This document shows, piece by piece, positions 1 to 6,033 of a DNA stretch of 9,291 nucleotides. The stretch is from Bacteroidales bacterium UBA2632. GTDB lineage: Bacteria > Bacteroidota > Bacteroidia > Bacteroidales > Dysgonomonadaceae. Position numbers and translations under genes: made by a program. The notes below the pieces were generated by a model. That model was not told the origin of the DNA. It worked only from the letters and a program-made list of their open reading frames with translations, and did not search any database. The stretch covers positions 1 through 9,291 of the forward strand of contig DENY01000172.1 in the NCBI GenBank assembly GCA_002359825.1, in the 5' to 3' direction. Positions within the stretch are counted from its first letter, which is position 1; every line of letters begins with the position of its first letter.

Positions 1-181
1 GCATCTTTGGGATGCTTACTAAGTTTTCACCATCTTTATCATTGTAGGGCATGGTTACAATGTCGTCACCAACTGTTTCTGTAGTGGTTGTCGTAGCTGC
101 ATTGTCTTTGTTTGAAGTTCCAGTACACGCACTTAATGCTACTGTTGCAAGAATTGCGATTGTCAAAATTTTCTTTTTCAT
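1..181 (-). CDS. Secreted lipoprotein, N-terminal part only (cut by window edge)
   Basis: Sixty codons are visible from the ATG at 179-181 to the window edge, so the C-terminal part is missing. The protein opens with MKKK, a hydrophobic stretch (residues 5-17) and a lipobox LSAC ending in Cys19. This is a typical signal peptidase II signal, so the mature protein should be lipid-anchored at Cys19 in the envelope. After the Cys comes a short linker rich in Ser, Asn, Thr and Ala, including a run of Thr at about 35-38, and then an acidic segment that begins the folded domain. Too little of that domain is present to name a family, and I assign no function. A plausible promoter lies about 60 bp upstream. 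The gene runs in the same direction as the nitroreductase gene, but the terminator at 335-360 separates the two, so it is probably its own transcription unit. Confidence 0.8.
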   Translation of the reverse strand, partial: MKKKILTIAILATVALSACTGTSNKDNAATTTTTETVGDDIVTMPYNDKDGENLVSIPKM

Positions 182-239
182 TCTCTGTTTTGTTGTTTAA
201 TTATTGTGTTATGTGTATTCTCGTTTCCGAATATTGTTA

Positions 240-271
240 TAAATGTATTCCTTACACATCGAATAAACAAT
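240..271 (-). promoter_or_regulatory. Candidate promoter for the lipoprotein gene at 1-181
   Basis: Read on the minus strand, TACATTTA (240-247) matches the Bacteroidetes -7 consensus TAnnTTTG at all but the last base. An ATTG lies 20 bp further upstream (268-271) where the -33 TTTG element is expected. The predicted start of transcription is about 50 nt before the ATG. This is pattern matching in AT-rich DNA only. Confidence 0.35.
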
Positions 272-334
272 CTCGATGAGTATAAAGTTTAAAATAGTTG
301 TATGTAACAAAGCCAATGCCCAAGTATATTTAAC

Positions 335-360
335 AAAAAAAGACACCCTATTAAGGTGTC
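335..360 (-). terminator. Intrinsic terminator after the nitroreductase gene
   Basis: On the minus strand a perfect 6-bp stem, GACACC (355-360) and GGTGTC (342-347), closes a 7-nt loop and is followed at once by seven T residues (335-341). This is a classic Rho-independent terminator. It sits about 35 bp after the nitroreductase stop codon and should end the pirin/nitroreductase transcript before the next lipoprotein gene. Confidence 0.85.
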
Positions 361-393
361 CTCTCTCTATATTGATAGTTTTCTTTACGAAAT

Positions 394-999
394 CTATTTC
401 ACCACCATCAATCTCTCTTCGAGTGTTACGTGTGTTTTCTCGCCTGGCTCGCCCGCCGGAGTACCGAAAGGCATTTGAGCTATTAGTTCCCATTCTTCGT
501 TTATTGACCATTCTTTTTTTATAGCTTCATCAATCAGAGGGTTGTAGTGCTGTAGAGATGCGCCGAAGCCTACACTTTCCAAACCAATCCATGTTAGTAT
601 TTGAACAATACCAGAGGAGTGTTGGCTCCATTGTGCAAACTTCTCTGCCATGGAAGGAAGACTCCCTTGCAGACCTTTGATAACCGTTTTGTCTTCAAAA
701 AACAGGATTGTTCCATATCCAGAAGCAAAAGATGTGTTCACTTTGTCTTCAGTTGCTTTGAAGGCCTCTTCAGATTTGCTCACTTTCTTGAGCTCCTCTT
801 TGGTTATTTCCCACATTTTAGTATGATTGTCTCCCAACAAGAGTACCATGCGTGCCGATTGTGAATTGAATGCTGAAGGAGCATACAGCAATACATGCTC
901 AATAATTGATTGTATCTCTTCATCAGAAACTGGTGAAGTGTTTTGTAGTTGATAATAAGTGCGTCTATCTTTAATTGCGTCTTTTAAGTTCTTAGTCAT
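394..999 (-). CDS. Frm2-like nitroreductase family protein (FMN-dependent)
   Basis: This 201-residue protein has the compact single-domain length of the nitroreductase subgroup typified by yeast Frm2/Hbn1. These are flavin enzymes that use NAD(P)H to reduce nitroaromatics and possibly other electrophiles, and Frm2 itself has been linked to fatty-acid and oxidative-stress responses. Visible signatures are an N-terminal RRTYY (residues 12-16) where FMN-phosphate-binding arginines sit in this family, APSAFNSQSAR (40-50), the GASLQHYNP segment (146-154) and MPFG (176-179). There is no signal peptide, so it should be cytoplasmic. The start at 997-999 gives the usual family N-terminus. It lies 75 bp after the pirin-like gene on the same strand, with no promoter-like sequence in the gap, so the two are probably co-transcribed. 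The physiological substrate cannot be told from sequence. Confidence 0.88.
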   Translation of the reverse strand: MTKNLKDAIKDRRTYYQLQNTSPVSDEEIQSIIEHVLLYAPSAFNSQSARMVLLLGDNHTKMWEITKEELKKVSKSEEAFKATEDKVNTSFASGYGTILFFEDKTVIKGLQGSLPSMAEKFAQWSQHSSGIVQILTWIGLESVGFGASLQHYNPLIDEAIKKEWSINEEWELIAQMPFGTPAGEPGEKTHVTLEERLMVVK

Positions 1000-1074
1000 T
1001 GTCTTGTATGTTTTAAGTTGTTTGTTTTATAATTATTCAATTGTTATTTTATTTGTTAGCGTTCTACCATCCAT

Positions 1075-1788
1075 CTATACGGCCATTGGTACTTCCATCA
1101 AAAGTACACGAGCATTTTCTGATGCTTTCATACTGATAGTGTCTGTATCCCAGATACCCATGCCATCTCTTTTGTGCAATTTTTCACCATTCATCTCTAC
1201 TTCTCCATCAATAATAAAAGCATATACGCCATTTCCCTCTTTCTTGATTTTGTATTCATCAGATTTTCCTTTCTCGAAGTTTCCTAAATGAAACCATGCA
1301 TCTTGATGAATCCAAACACCTTGGTCATCTTTGTTGGGCGAAAGTATCTGGTAGAACTCGTTCTTTTTTGATATGTCTTTTAGAGAAATTTGGTCATATC
1401 TGGGTGTTACGCTTCTTTCATTTGGGAATACCCAAATCTGAAGAAACTTTACTAATTTATCTTTGTTTTTATTGTATTCGGAGTGTGTAACACCTGTTCC
1501 GGCACTCATCACTTGCACGTCGCCCTCTCTAATTACGGTTACATTGCCCATGCTGTCTTTGTGTTCCAAATCGCCCTCCAATGGAATTGATATAATTTCC
1601 ATGTTGTCGTGAGGATGTGTCCCAAAGCCCATTCCAGCATCTACCGTGTCATCATTCAGTACGCGCAATACTCCAAAATGCATTCTTTCTTTGTCGTAAT
1701 AATTGGCGAAGCTAAATGTATGGTACGAATTTAACCAACCGTGATTAGCGTGTCCTCTTGTTTCTGCTCTGTGAATTATTGTTTTCAT
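1075..1788 (-). CDS. Pirin family protein (YhhW-like bicupin)
   Basis: A 237-residue bicupin of the pirin family. Residues 1-30 contain the family hallmark region with NHGWLNSYHTFSF. The N-terminal cupin carries the metal ligands expected from YhhW and human pirin: His58 and His60 in GTHPHDNMEI, then His102 and Glu104 in GVTHSEY. All four are present, so a bound divalent metal is likely. The C-terminal cupin (about 150-237) has no obvious ligand set, as usual. E. coli YhhW has quercetin 2,3-dioxygenase activity in vitro, but the natural role of most bacterial pirins is unknown. I start at the ATG at 1786-1788 because it gives the conserved MKTIIHRAETRGH opening. The frame stays open upstream to an ATG at 1884, but that adds 32 residues with no family resemblance. 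It is probably the first gene of a unit with the nitroreductase. Confidence 0.92.
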   Translation of the reverse strand: MKTIIHRAETRGHANHGWLNSYHTFSFANYYDKERMHFGVLRVLNDDTVDAGMGFGTHPHDNMEIISIPLEGDLEHKDSMGNVTVIREGDVQVMSAGTGVTHSEYNKNKDKLVKFLQIWVFPNERSVTPRYDQISLKDISKKNEFYQILSPNKDDQGVWIHQDAWFHLGNFEKGKSDEYKIKKEGNGVYAFIIDGEVEMNGEKLHKRDGMGIWDTDTISMKASENARVLLMEVPMAV

Positions 1789-1978
1789 TGTTTTCTCTTT
1801 TTTGTTTGATACATTATTAATCTTTACTTCTTGGTTCAAAGTATGGTTTGCCTCGTTTATGAATCTACTATCTGTTGACTTCACTGTCTTGGCAACAATT
1901 ATTCTTATAATTCCTGCAAATGAGTATGTATGTAATATATTTTCGACGGATCATATTCTTTGCTTAAAAAGTATGATG

Positions 1979-1986
1979 CAAAGATA
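1979..1986 (-). promoter_or_regulatory. Candidate -7 element upstream of the pirin-like gene
   Basis: On the minus strand, TATCTTTG is a full match to the Bacteroidetes -7 consensus TAnnTTTG, but I see no good -33 partner, as might be expected for an activator-dependent promoter. It would give a leader of roughly 185 nt. A 6-bp inverted repeat, ATCATA (1950-1955) and TATGAT (1972-1977) with a 16-bp gap, lies just downstream across the predicted start site and could be an operator. A weaker -7-like sequence nearer the gene (around 1835-1843) is an alternative. Confidence 0.35.
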
Positions 1987-2046
1987 GAGCCATTAAGAGA
2001 AGTGTGGAATATGAAAAAAGGGAGTAAACTTATGAAAATCCGATAT

Positions 2047-2922
2047 TCATTGTTGAATCTCGTTTTTCTTGAAGTGTGAGGGTGATAATTGTGTATGTTT
2101 TTTGAAGAATGCGCTAAAGTTAGCAGGCTCATTAAAACCTAACTCATAAGCAATTTCTTTGTTTGTTAAATCGGCAAAGTAGAGTAATCTTTTGGCTTCA
2201 GTTATTATTCTTGATTGAATATACTCTTTTGCTGTTTTACCAGTTTTTGCTTTAAATGTTCGGTTCAGATGATCGGGCGAAATATAAAGACTATTCGCAT
2301 AGTACGTGGTAGAGTGTTCTTTCTTATAATCTTGCTCGACTGCTTTTCTAAAAGACCTAATGAGATTGTCGCCCGTCGTATCTACATCCATTTCAATGGG
2401 GTTGATACTACAAATGTTGTTACACTCTATAAGCAAAAGCTTTAAAAATGCGCTGATAGACAAACATTTCATGTTTGTATCGCTATTGTTTAGTTCGAAA
2501 ATTTGATTGGTATAGTTTTCAATAGCATTAAATTGTTTATTGTTTGGCGATATGGGCGGGCTTTGTCCATAGTTTTGAAATAGGTTCAAGCTTTCAATAA
2601 ACGATATTGGGATAGAGTTTTCCACTAAAAATTGACTGGAAAAAGTCATTGCAAAGCCAATAGGTTTTTCAGTTGTTATTACTTGGTGCACTTGTCCGGG
2701 TGCTACAAAAAATATCTGTTTGTTAGAAAACTCGTAAGTGTTGAAATCTATTTTGTGCACTCCGTTTGCTTGATTAACAATGAGTACTGTATAGTAGCCA
2801 TGTCTGTGTGGTTCGTCAGGTGCTCCGTTCTCTTCGATGTAAATATCTTCCATTCTGAAGATCCCAAAACTCACGTTTCCCTCATCTGAATAAACTTCCT
2901 GATATATTTTTACAGCTTCCAT
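2047..2922 (-). CDS. AraC family transcriptional regulator with N-terminal cupin sensor domain
   Basis: A 291-residue one-component regulator. The N-terminal part (about 15-100) resembles the AraC-type cupin ligand-binding domain, with HRHGYY (39-44) and a second cupin stretch FFVAPGQVHQ (71-80). The C-terminal part (about 186-287) is an AraC/XylS DNA-binding domain with two helix-turn-helix motifs. The first is around 205-228 (ANSLYISPDHLNRTFK), and the second around 252-286 includes the family signature region KEIAYELGFNEPANFSAFFKKHTQLSP. It acts in the cytoplasm by binding promoter DNA, often as an activator. The gene sits 258 bp upstream of the pirin-like gene on the same strand, with no terminator seen between, so control of pirin and nitroreductase is the simplest inference. 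It is divergent from the AI-2E-family gene and could also act in that shared upstream region. The inducer is unknown. Confidence 0.92.
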   Translation of the reverse strand: MEAVKIYQEVYSDEGNVSFGIFRMEDIYIEENGAPDEPHRHGYYTVLIVNQANGVHKIDFNTYEFSNKQIFFVAPGQVHQVITTEKPIGFAMTFSSQFLVENSIPISFIESLNLFQNYGQSPPISPNNKQFNAIENYTNQIFELNNSDTNMKCLSISAFLKLLLIECNNICSINPIEMDVDTTGDNLIRSFRKAVEQDYKKEHSTTYYANSLYISPDHLNRTFKAKTGKTAKEYIQSRIITEAKRLLYFADLTNKEIAYELGFNEPANFSAFFKKHTQLSPSHFKKNEIQQ

Positions 2923-2976
2923 TTTTAATTATCTACCATCTTTTTTGAGGGATAAGTCCCATGCCGATTACATAAG

Positions 2977-3005
2977 CAAACTTACATAAAAAAAGCTTAT
3001 ATCAA
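2977..3005 (-). promoter_or_regulatory. Candidate promoter for the AraC-family regulator gene
   Basis: On the minus strand, TAAGTTTG (2977-2984) is a full match to the Bacteroidetes -7 consensus, and a TTG (3003-3005) lies 18 bp upstream in the -33 position. Transcription would start about 60 bp before the ATG. A 6-bp inverted repeat, ATAAGC (2972-2977) and GCTTAT (2995-3000), straddles the promoter spacer and could bind a repressor or the regulator itself. Confidence 0.45.
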
Positions 3006-3153
3006 TAATGAGTGCCGAGATAAACTAATAATAGATGAGAATGTTCATTAAAAGTTTCTGTAGGTTCAACGAGAGACTCAAGTTACGTATCTCTCCGAAA
3101 ACAATATCTTTAATCGGATTGTTCTAATATTTAAATAAACCCTTCAACAATAT

Positions 3154-4209
3154 ATGGAAAAGAATGAACAGTTACACCCATCTTCAAACTTTGTAAATAA
3201 AGTGTGGATTACAGTTGGCATATCAGCCTTTGTAATTATTATGGTTCTAATAATTCACAAAGCATTTAATGTGTTTTTTCTCCTTTTGGCAGCTTCACTT
3301 ATAGCTTTGTTTTTTGGTGCAGTATCTAATAAAATAAAAAAATGGACTGGCTTGGGAGATAGAGTTTCTCTTGCAGTCACTATTGTGTCTATAGTATTAC
3401 TGGCTGGTTTGTTTTTTTGGCTTGTAGGCGCAGAGGCGCAAATTCAATTCAAAGAAATGCAAGAAGCAGTTCCGGTCATGATTGATAATGCACAAACATA
3501 TTTGAACAGAACTTCATTAGGACAAAAGATTTCGGATCAAATATCAGACATTGAAAATCAAAAGAAAGTGTTGCCGTTCCTGCAAAGTTTCTTTAAGTCT
3601 TCTTTTGGAGTTTTCGGCGATTTATACATTGTGATTTTTCTTGCCATGTTTCTTTCTGTATCTCCTTTTGATTATGTAAATGGTGTAGTGAATCTCGTAC
3701 CAAGGAGAGGAAAAGCAAAAGCTAAACATGTATTCGAAAACTTAGGTTATAACCTACAAAAATGGATGAAGGGAGCAATCATTTCTGGTTTTGTAATTTT
3801 TATTTTTATCTCGATTGCACTTTTGATTTTTGGGGTAGATATGTGGTTGATATTGGCCATTACGGCAGGATTGTTGAATGTGATTCCTAATTTTGGACCC
3901 ATTATGGCAATGATACCAGCAGTGATGGTGGCTTTGTTGACCAGTCCAACCCAAGCATTGCTCGTTGCGGGATCTTTTATTTTTGTGCAAGCTATTGAAG
4001 GCAATCTTATTACTCCAAATATTCAGAAGAAGCTGTTGAGTATTCCTCCCGCTTTACTTATTTCTTTTCAGGTGTTAATGGGAACACTTGCAGGCGGGTG
4101 GGGTGTTGTGCTGGCTGTGCCCATGTTGGTGATTGTGATTACGGTGGTAAAAGAATTATATTTTGATGAGAATACGGGACTTGAAACTACTGAAGAGGTT
4201 GTTGAATAG
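3154..4209 (+). CDS. AI-2E family transporter (PerM/TqsA-type membrane protein)
   Basis: A 351-residue polytopic inner-membrane protein of the AI-2E exporter family (PF01594, formerly UPF0118). Hydrophobic segments lie at about 17-57 (a helical pair), 71-93, 151-171, 206-226, 228-265, 266-284 and 300-333. A mostly soluble extracytoplasmic region at about 95-148 follows the third helix, as in the family. Signature sequences are NVIPNFGPIMAMIPAV (242-257) and EGNLITPNIQ (282-291), both strongly conserved among members. E. coli TqsA exports the quorum signal AI-2, while other members have been linked to sodium or proton-coupled export, so family membership does not prove AI-2 transport. The start at 3154 follows an A-rich leader, and a weak -7-like TATCTTTA lies at 3105-3112. 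The acidic tail (about 338-351) is not conserved. It stands alone with no same-strand partner. Confidence 0.9.
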   Translation: MEKNEQLHPSSNFVNKVWITVGISAFVIIMVLIIHKAFNVFFLLLAASLIALFFGAVSNKIKKWTGLGDRVSLAVTIVSIVLLAGLFFWLVGAEAQIQFKEMQEAVPVMIDNAQTYLNRTSLGQKISDQISDIENQKKVLPFLQSFFKSSFGVFGDLYIVIFLAMFLSVSPFDYVNGVVNLVPRRGKAKAKHVFENLGYNLQKWMKGAIISGFVIFIFISIALLIFGVDMWLILAITAGLLNVIPNFGPIMAMIPAVMVALLTSPTQALLVAGSFIFVQAIEGNLITPNIQKKLLSIPPALLISFQVLMGTLAGGWGVVLAVPMLVIVITVVKELYFDENTGLETTEEVVE

Positions 4210-4210
4210 A

Positions 4211-4300
4211 ATGTGATCTAAATATTACCAAGAATATTCACATGCTTCAGTAATTCGTTTTAATAATAATAACAAAGAGAAAAGCATGTCGTAATATTTA
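4211..4300. repeat. Nested inverted repeats directly after the AI-2E-family gene
   Basis: A perfect 10-bp inverted repeat, TAAATATTAC (4219-4228) and GTAATATTTA (4291-4300), encloses a perfect 8-bp one, ACATGCTT (4240-4247) and AAGCATGT (4282-4289). In RNA or single-stranded DNA these would form one 18-bp interrupted stem with a 34-nt loop. A competing local hairpin is also possible: ATGTG (4211-4215) with CACAT (4239-4243), and AATATT (4221-4226) with AATATT (4233-4238). The two folds exclude each other. The first arm begins 2 bp after the stop codon, so the structure would lie in the 3' end of that transcript. Confidence 0.55.
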
Positions 4301-4460
4301 CCTGCTAAAGGAACAATGTAATTTACATGTTTGTCTTCTAATATTCTCCTTCATACGTAGTAGTTCCTATTTGTGCGACATATCTGTTGTTTCTACTACT
4401 CACAACACAAAAATGGAGACTTCTCCGTCTCATCTTATTTGCGAATTTTTATTAATTTCA

Positions 4461-4583
4461 CTCATCTGCTTCATCTACACAGGTAGATTAAATTTGTAAG
4501 ACTCATCTGTTCGATCTTCAATCTAAGATTGAATTTGTAAGACTTATTCGTTCAATTTGCCACTCAAAAATGGATTTATATGA
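4461..4583. repeat. Three degenerate 41-bp tandem repeats, each with a central dyad
   Basis: Units lie at 4461-4501, 4502-4542 and 4543-4583, all exactly 41 bp. By hand alignment units 1 and 2 agree at 31 of 41 positions, and units 2 and 3 at 26 of 41. The ends are best conserved (CTCATCTG at the start, AATTTGTAAGA at the end). The middles differ in sequence but each contains a dyad: ATCTAC/GTAGAT (4473-4488), TTCAATCT/AGATTGAA (4517-4533) and a weak CCA/TGG (4560-4573). A fourth partial start, CTTATC, follows at 4584. It is not a CRISPR array: the units are degenerate and the variable parts are themselves palindromic. Confidence 0.6.
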
Positions 4584-4701
4584 CTTATCCCTGAAATCCG
4601 CAGTCGTAGAAATGTTGGGAAAACATCAAAAACAGTCCAAAAGCGACTAAAAAGGGGTAAAAAGCACCGATTTTGACCATTTCTCTCAATTTTGGTTTTC
4701 C

Positions 4702-4720
4702 ATTCGTATAACGAATTCGT
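4702..4720. repeat. Overlapping palindromes (ATTCGT/ACGAAT)
   Basis: ATTCGT (4702-4707) pairs with ACGAAT (4711-4716), and the same second arm also forms the perfect 10-bp palindrome ACGAATTCGT (4711-4720). Three alternating copies of one 6-bp arm thus lie within 19 bp. This could be a dimer-protein binding site or part of a decayed repeat element. No gene start is adjacent. Confidence 0.45.
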
Positions 4721-5136
4721 TCAAATGCAAAAAAGTAGAATAGGTTTCTTGCATTTTGAAGAGTACATGGCTTTTGTTTTTCTTAAAAACGAAAAACGGG
4801 TGTAAAGTTGGTACATTACCATCAGTTTTCAATTATTGGTTTGTAACAATTGTTTTGATTTAGATGGATTTCAATGAAAGTAATACTTTTGAAAATAAAA
4901 AACATAAAGTGATACATCGTACGTTTGTCGCTTGCAGCTATTCATTGTAATAAAAACTGTGATATTTGTATTCTCAACTTTAAAGTTGCCGCGTTGTTTG
5001 TTGATACTTATATAAATGAAGTTCAATTACTCATTAACCATAACGTTACAGAGTATCTTGTTTTCAAATTATACAAAGAACACAAACACGCAAATGAATT
5101 AAATATAATTCAATAGTCGTCTTATAAAGAATAAAG

Positions 5137-5160
5137 AAAGACACCTTTTCAGGGGTCTTT
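5137..5160 (-). terminator. Intrinsic terminator after the DUF892 gene
   Basis: On the minus strand AGACCCC (5152-5158) pairs with GGTGTCT (5139-5145) across a 6-nt loop with one internal mismatch, followed by a T-rich stretch. It lies about 25 bp past the DUF892 stop codon. The plus strand also reads into several T residues (5158-5161), so it may work in both directions. The stem resembles that of the terminator at 335-360. Confidence 0.65.
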
Positions 5161-5182
5161 TCAAACTATTGTGTGACTGTAT

Positions 5183-5605
5183 TTATACTTCGTAATAAAA
5201 CAAATCTTTCAAGTCATCATATCCTAATTTCTTAGCCAATTCGTATGTGTTCTCGTAACACGCTATTCTGTAGTAATTCAATCGATTGAAAGAACCAAGT
5301 ATCCCCTCATCTTTCACTTCTTGTGGAATCTTGAGCGACGATATCTCTTTCAAGTTTTCTATCATCTCTTGTGCAACGGAGTCTGTGGTATTGCTAGGAT
5401 TGATCTCTTTGTTACGCAATGCTTCTTGCAATAAATTGAATTGCTTTTCAGAATCGTTTGCAAGTTCCACTGCGATCTGTAGTAGATCTTGGTCTTTAAT
5501 TTCTTGTTGCACGGCTTCAAATATCTCTACGCACTCTTTTTCAAGAGCATATAGGTTTTTGAATTCACTGTTAAATAAATCGGATAAAGTTGTCATGGTT
5601 GTCAT
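5183..5605 (-). CDS. DUF892/YciE-like ferritin-fold protein lacking several metal ligands
   Basis: A 140-residue, mostly helical protein. The opening TLSDLFNSEFKNLYALEKE (6-24) matches the start of DUF892 (YciE/YciF) proteins, four-helix bundles of the ferritin-like superfamily induced by stress in enterobacteria. Glu22 (helix 1) and Glu53 (helix 2, NDSEKQFNLL) fit ligand positions of the family. In helix 3, where relatives have an EHYEIA-type motif, this protein reads NYYRIA (110-115): the two acidic residues and the His are replaced. It also ends at LFYYEV, earlier than typical members of about 160-170 residues, so the final helix with its acidic pair is missing. Iron binding in the usual way is therefore doubtful. 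Two ATGs, 5603-5605 and 5594-5596, could serve as the start; I take the first. The gene is cytoplasmic, single, divergent from dnaB and ends at its own terminator. Confidence 0.72.
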   Translation of the reverse strand: MTTMTTLSDLFNSEFKNLYALEKECVEIFEAVQQEIKDQDLLQIAVELANDSEKQFNLLQEALRNKEINPSNTTDSVAQEMIENLKEISSLKIPQEVKDEGILGSFNRLNYYRIACYENTYELAKKLGYDDLKDLFYYEV

Positions 5606-5980
5606 GAATTATATTGTTTTTATGTTTTATGTCTCTATATGGAACAAGGAAGTAGTGGAATTGTTTGATTTTTATATAGATACTTGGAGCATTACAGCTG
5701 TTTGTTAGTAGTTTCTTTATAGCAAAACTTGAACAGCTATTGAATGAATTTATTCACCAAACAATGATAATTCTTTTTTTTGTTGGAAATAAGGAGCATT
5801 TGTCTTTGATGGAGAATTTTAAATAGTTAATCGTGTTTGAAATTATCTTCAGTACTTTCGTTGATTCAAAGTCCAATTATTGTATGATTATTCAAAACAG
5901 ACATTCGCATAAATAGATTATACCGATAAATGATAACAGATATAGTGTGGTCTAAAAAATTATAATTACCGATAAAAACC
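5606..5980. other. Intergenic region between the divergent DUF892 and dnaB genes
   Basis: No gene is seen here. It should hold the DUF892 promoter, but the only -7-like match on the minus strand is a weak AAGTTTTG at 5723-5730. The palindrome ACAGCTGT (5694-5701) lies nearby, and its half AGCTGTT (5696-5702) recurs inverted as AACAGCT (5732-5738). These flank the weak -7 match and might be a regulatory site, but the evidence is thin. Confidence 0.4.
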
Positions 5981-6011
5981 TTTCAAATTTCATTATAGAA
6001 GAGTATCTTTG
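5981..6011 (+). promoter_or_regulatory. Candidate dnaB promoter
   Basis: TATCTTTG (6004-6011) is a full match to the Bacteroidetes -7 consensus TAnnTTTG. TTTC (5981-5984) sits 19 bp upstream, one base off the -33 TTTG. Transcription would start near 6018, leaving a short A-rich leader of about 16 nt without a Shine-Dalgarno site, which is usual for this phylum. Confidence 0.55.
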
Positions 6012-6033
6012 AATTCTTATCACAAAAAATAAA

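Larger units (their letters stand above)
4210..5136. other. Long intergenic region without a convincing gene, rich in inverted repeats
   Basis: About 930 bp lies between the AI-2E-family gene and the terminator of the convergent DUF892 gene. Stop codons break up all frames except a 63-codon stretch at 4925-5116 that starts with TTG and resembles nothing I know. The region holds a series of dyads: nested repeats at 4211-4300; ATGTAA/TTACAT at 4316-4328; GTAGTAG/CTACTAC at 4357-4363 and 4393-4399; GAGAC/GTCTC at 4416-4431; 41-bp tandem units at 4461-4583; overlapping palindromes at 4702-4720; and GTTTTTC/GAAAAAC at 4776-4797. A -7-like TACTTTTG on the plus strand is at 4884-4891. I see no transposase remnant, tRNA or known riboswitch. 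It could be a decayed element, a non-coding RNA locus or a dispersed non-coding repeat. Confidence 0.6.

Noticed and set aside
1789..1884. An N-terminal extension of the pirin-like protein from an upstream in-frame ATG
   Set aside because: The extra 32 residues are polar and unlike any pirin N-terminus, while the ATG at 1786-1788 gives the exact conserved family start.
2623..2889. A plus-strand ORF within the AraC regulator gene
   Set aside because: It is fully inside a strongly supported minus-strand gene and shows no domain.
4414..4438. Hairpin GAGAC/GTCTC as terminator for the AI-2E-family gene
   Set aside because: The stem is only 5 bp, the following T-run is broken (ATCTTATTT), and it is over 200 bp from the stop codon. 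Listed only as one of the dyads.
4461..4583. CRISPR-like appearance of the repeats (similar ends, variable middles)
   Set aside because: Only about three degenerate units, variable parts of about 19 bp that are palindromic, and no cas genes in the window.
4925..5116. A 63-codon ORF starting with TTG
   Set aside because: No recognisable domain, an unusual start codon and no ribosome-binding site. A stop-free stretch of this length is possible by chance in 1 kb read in six frames. Kept only as part of a low-confidence finding.
5286..5708. A 140-codon plus-strand ORF across the DUF892 gene
   Set aside because: It lies antisense over a gene with a recognisable family. Its translation is Ser- and Cys-rich without any domain, as expected for a shadow frame.
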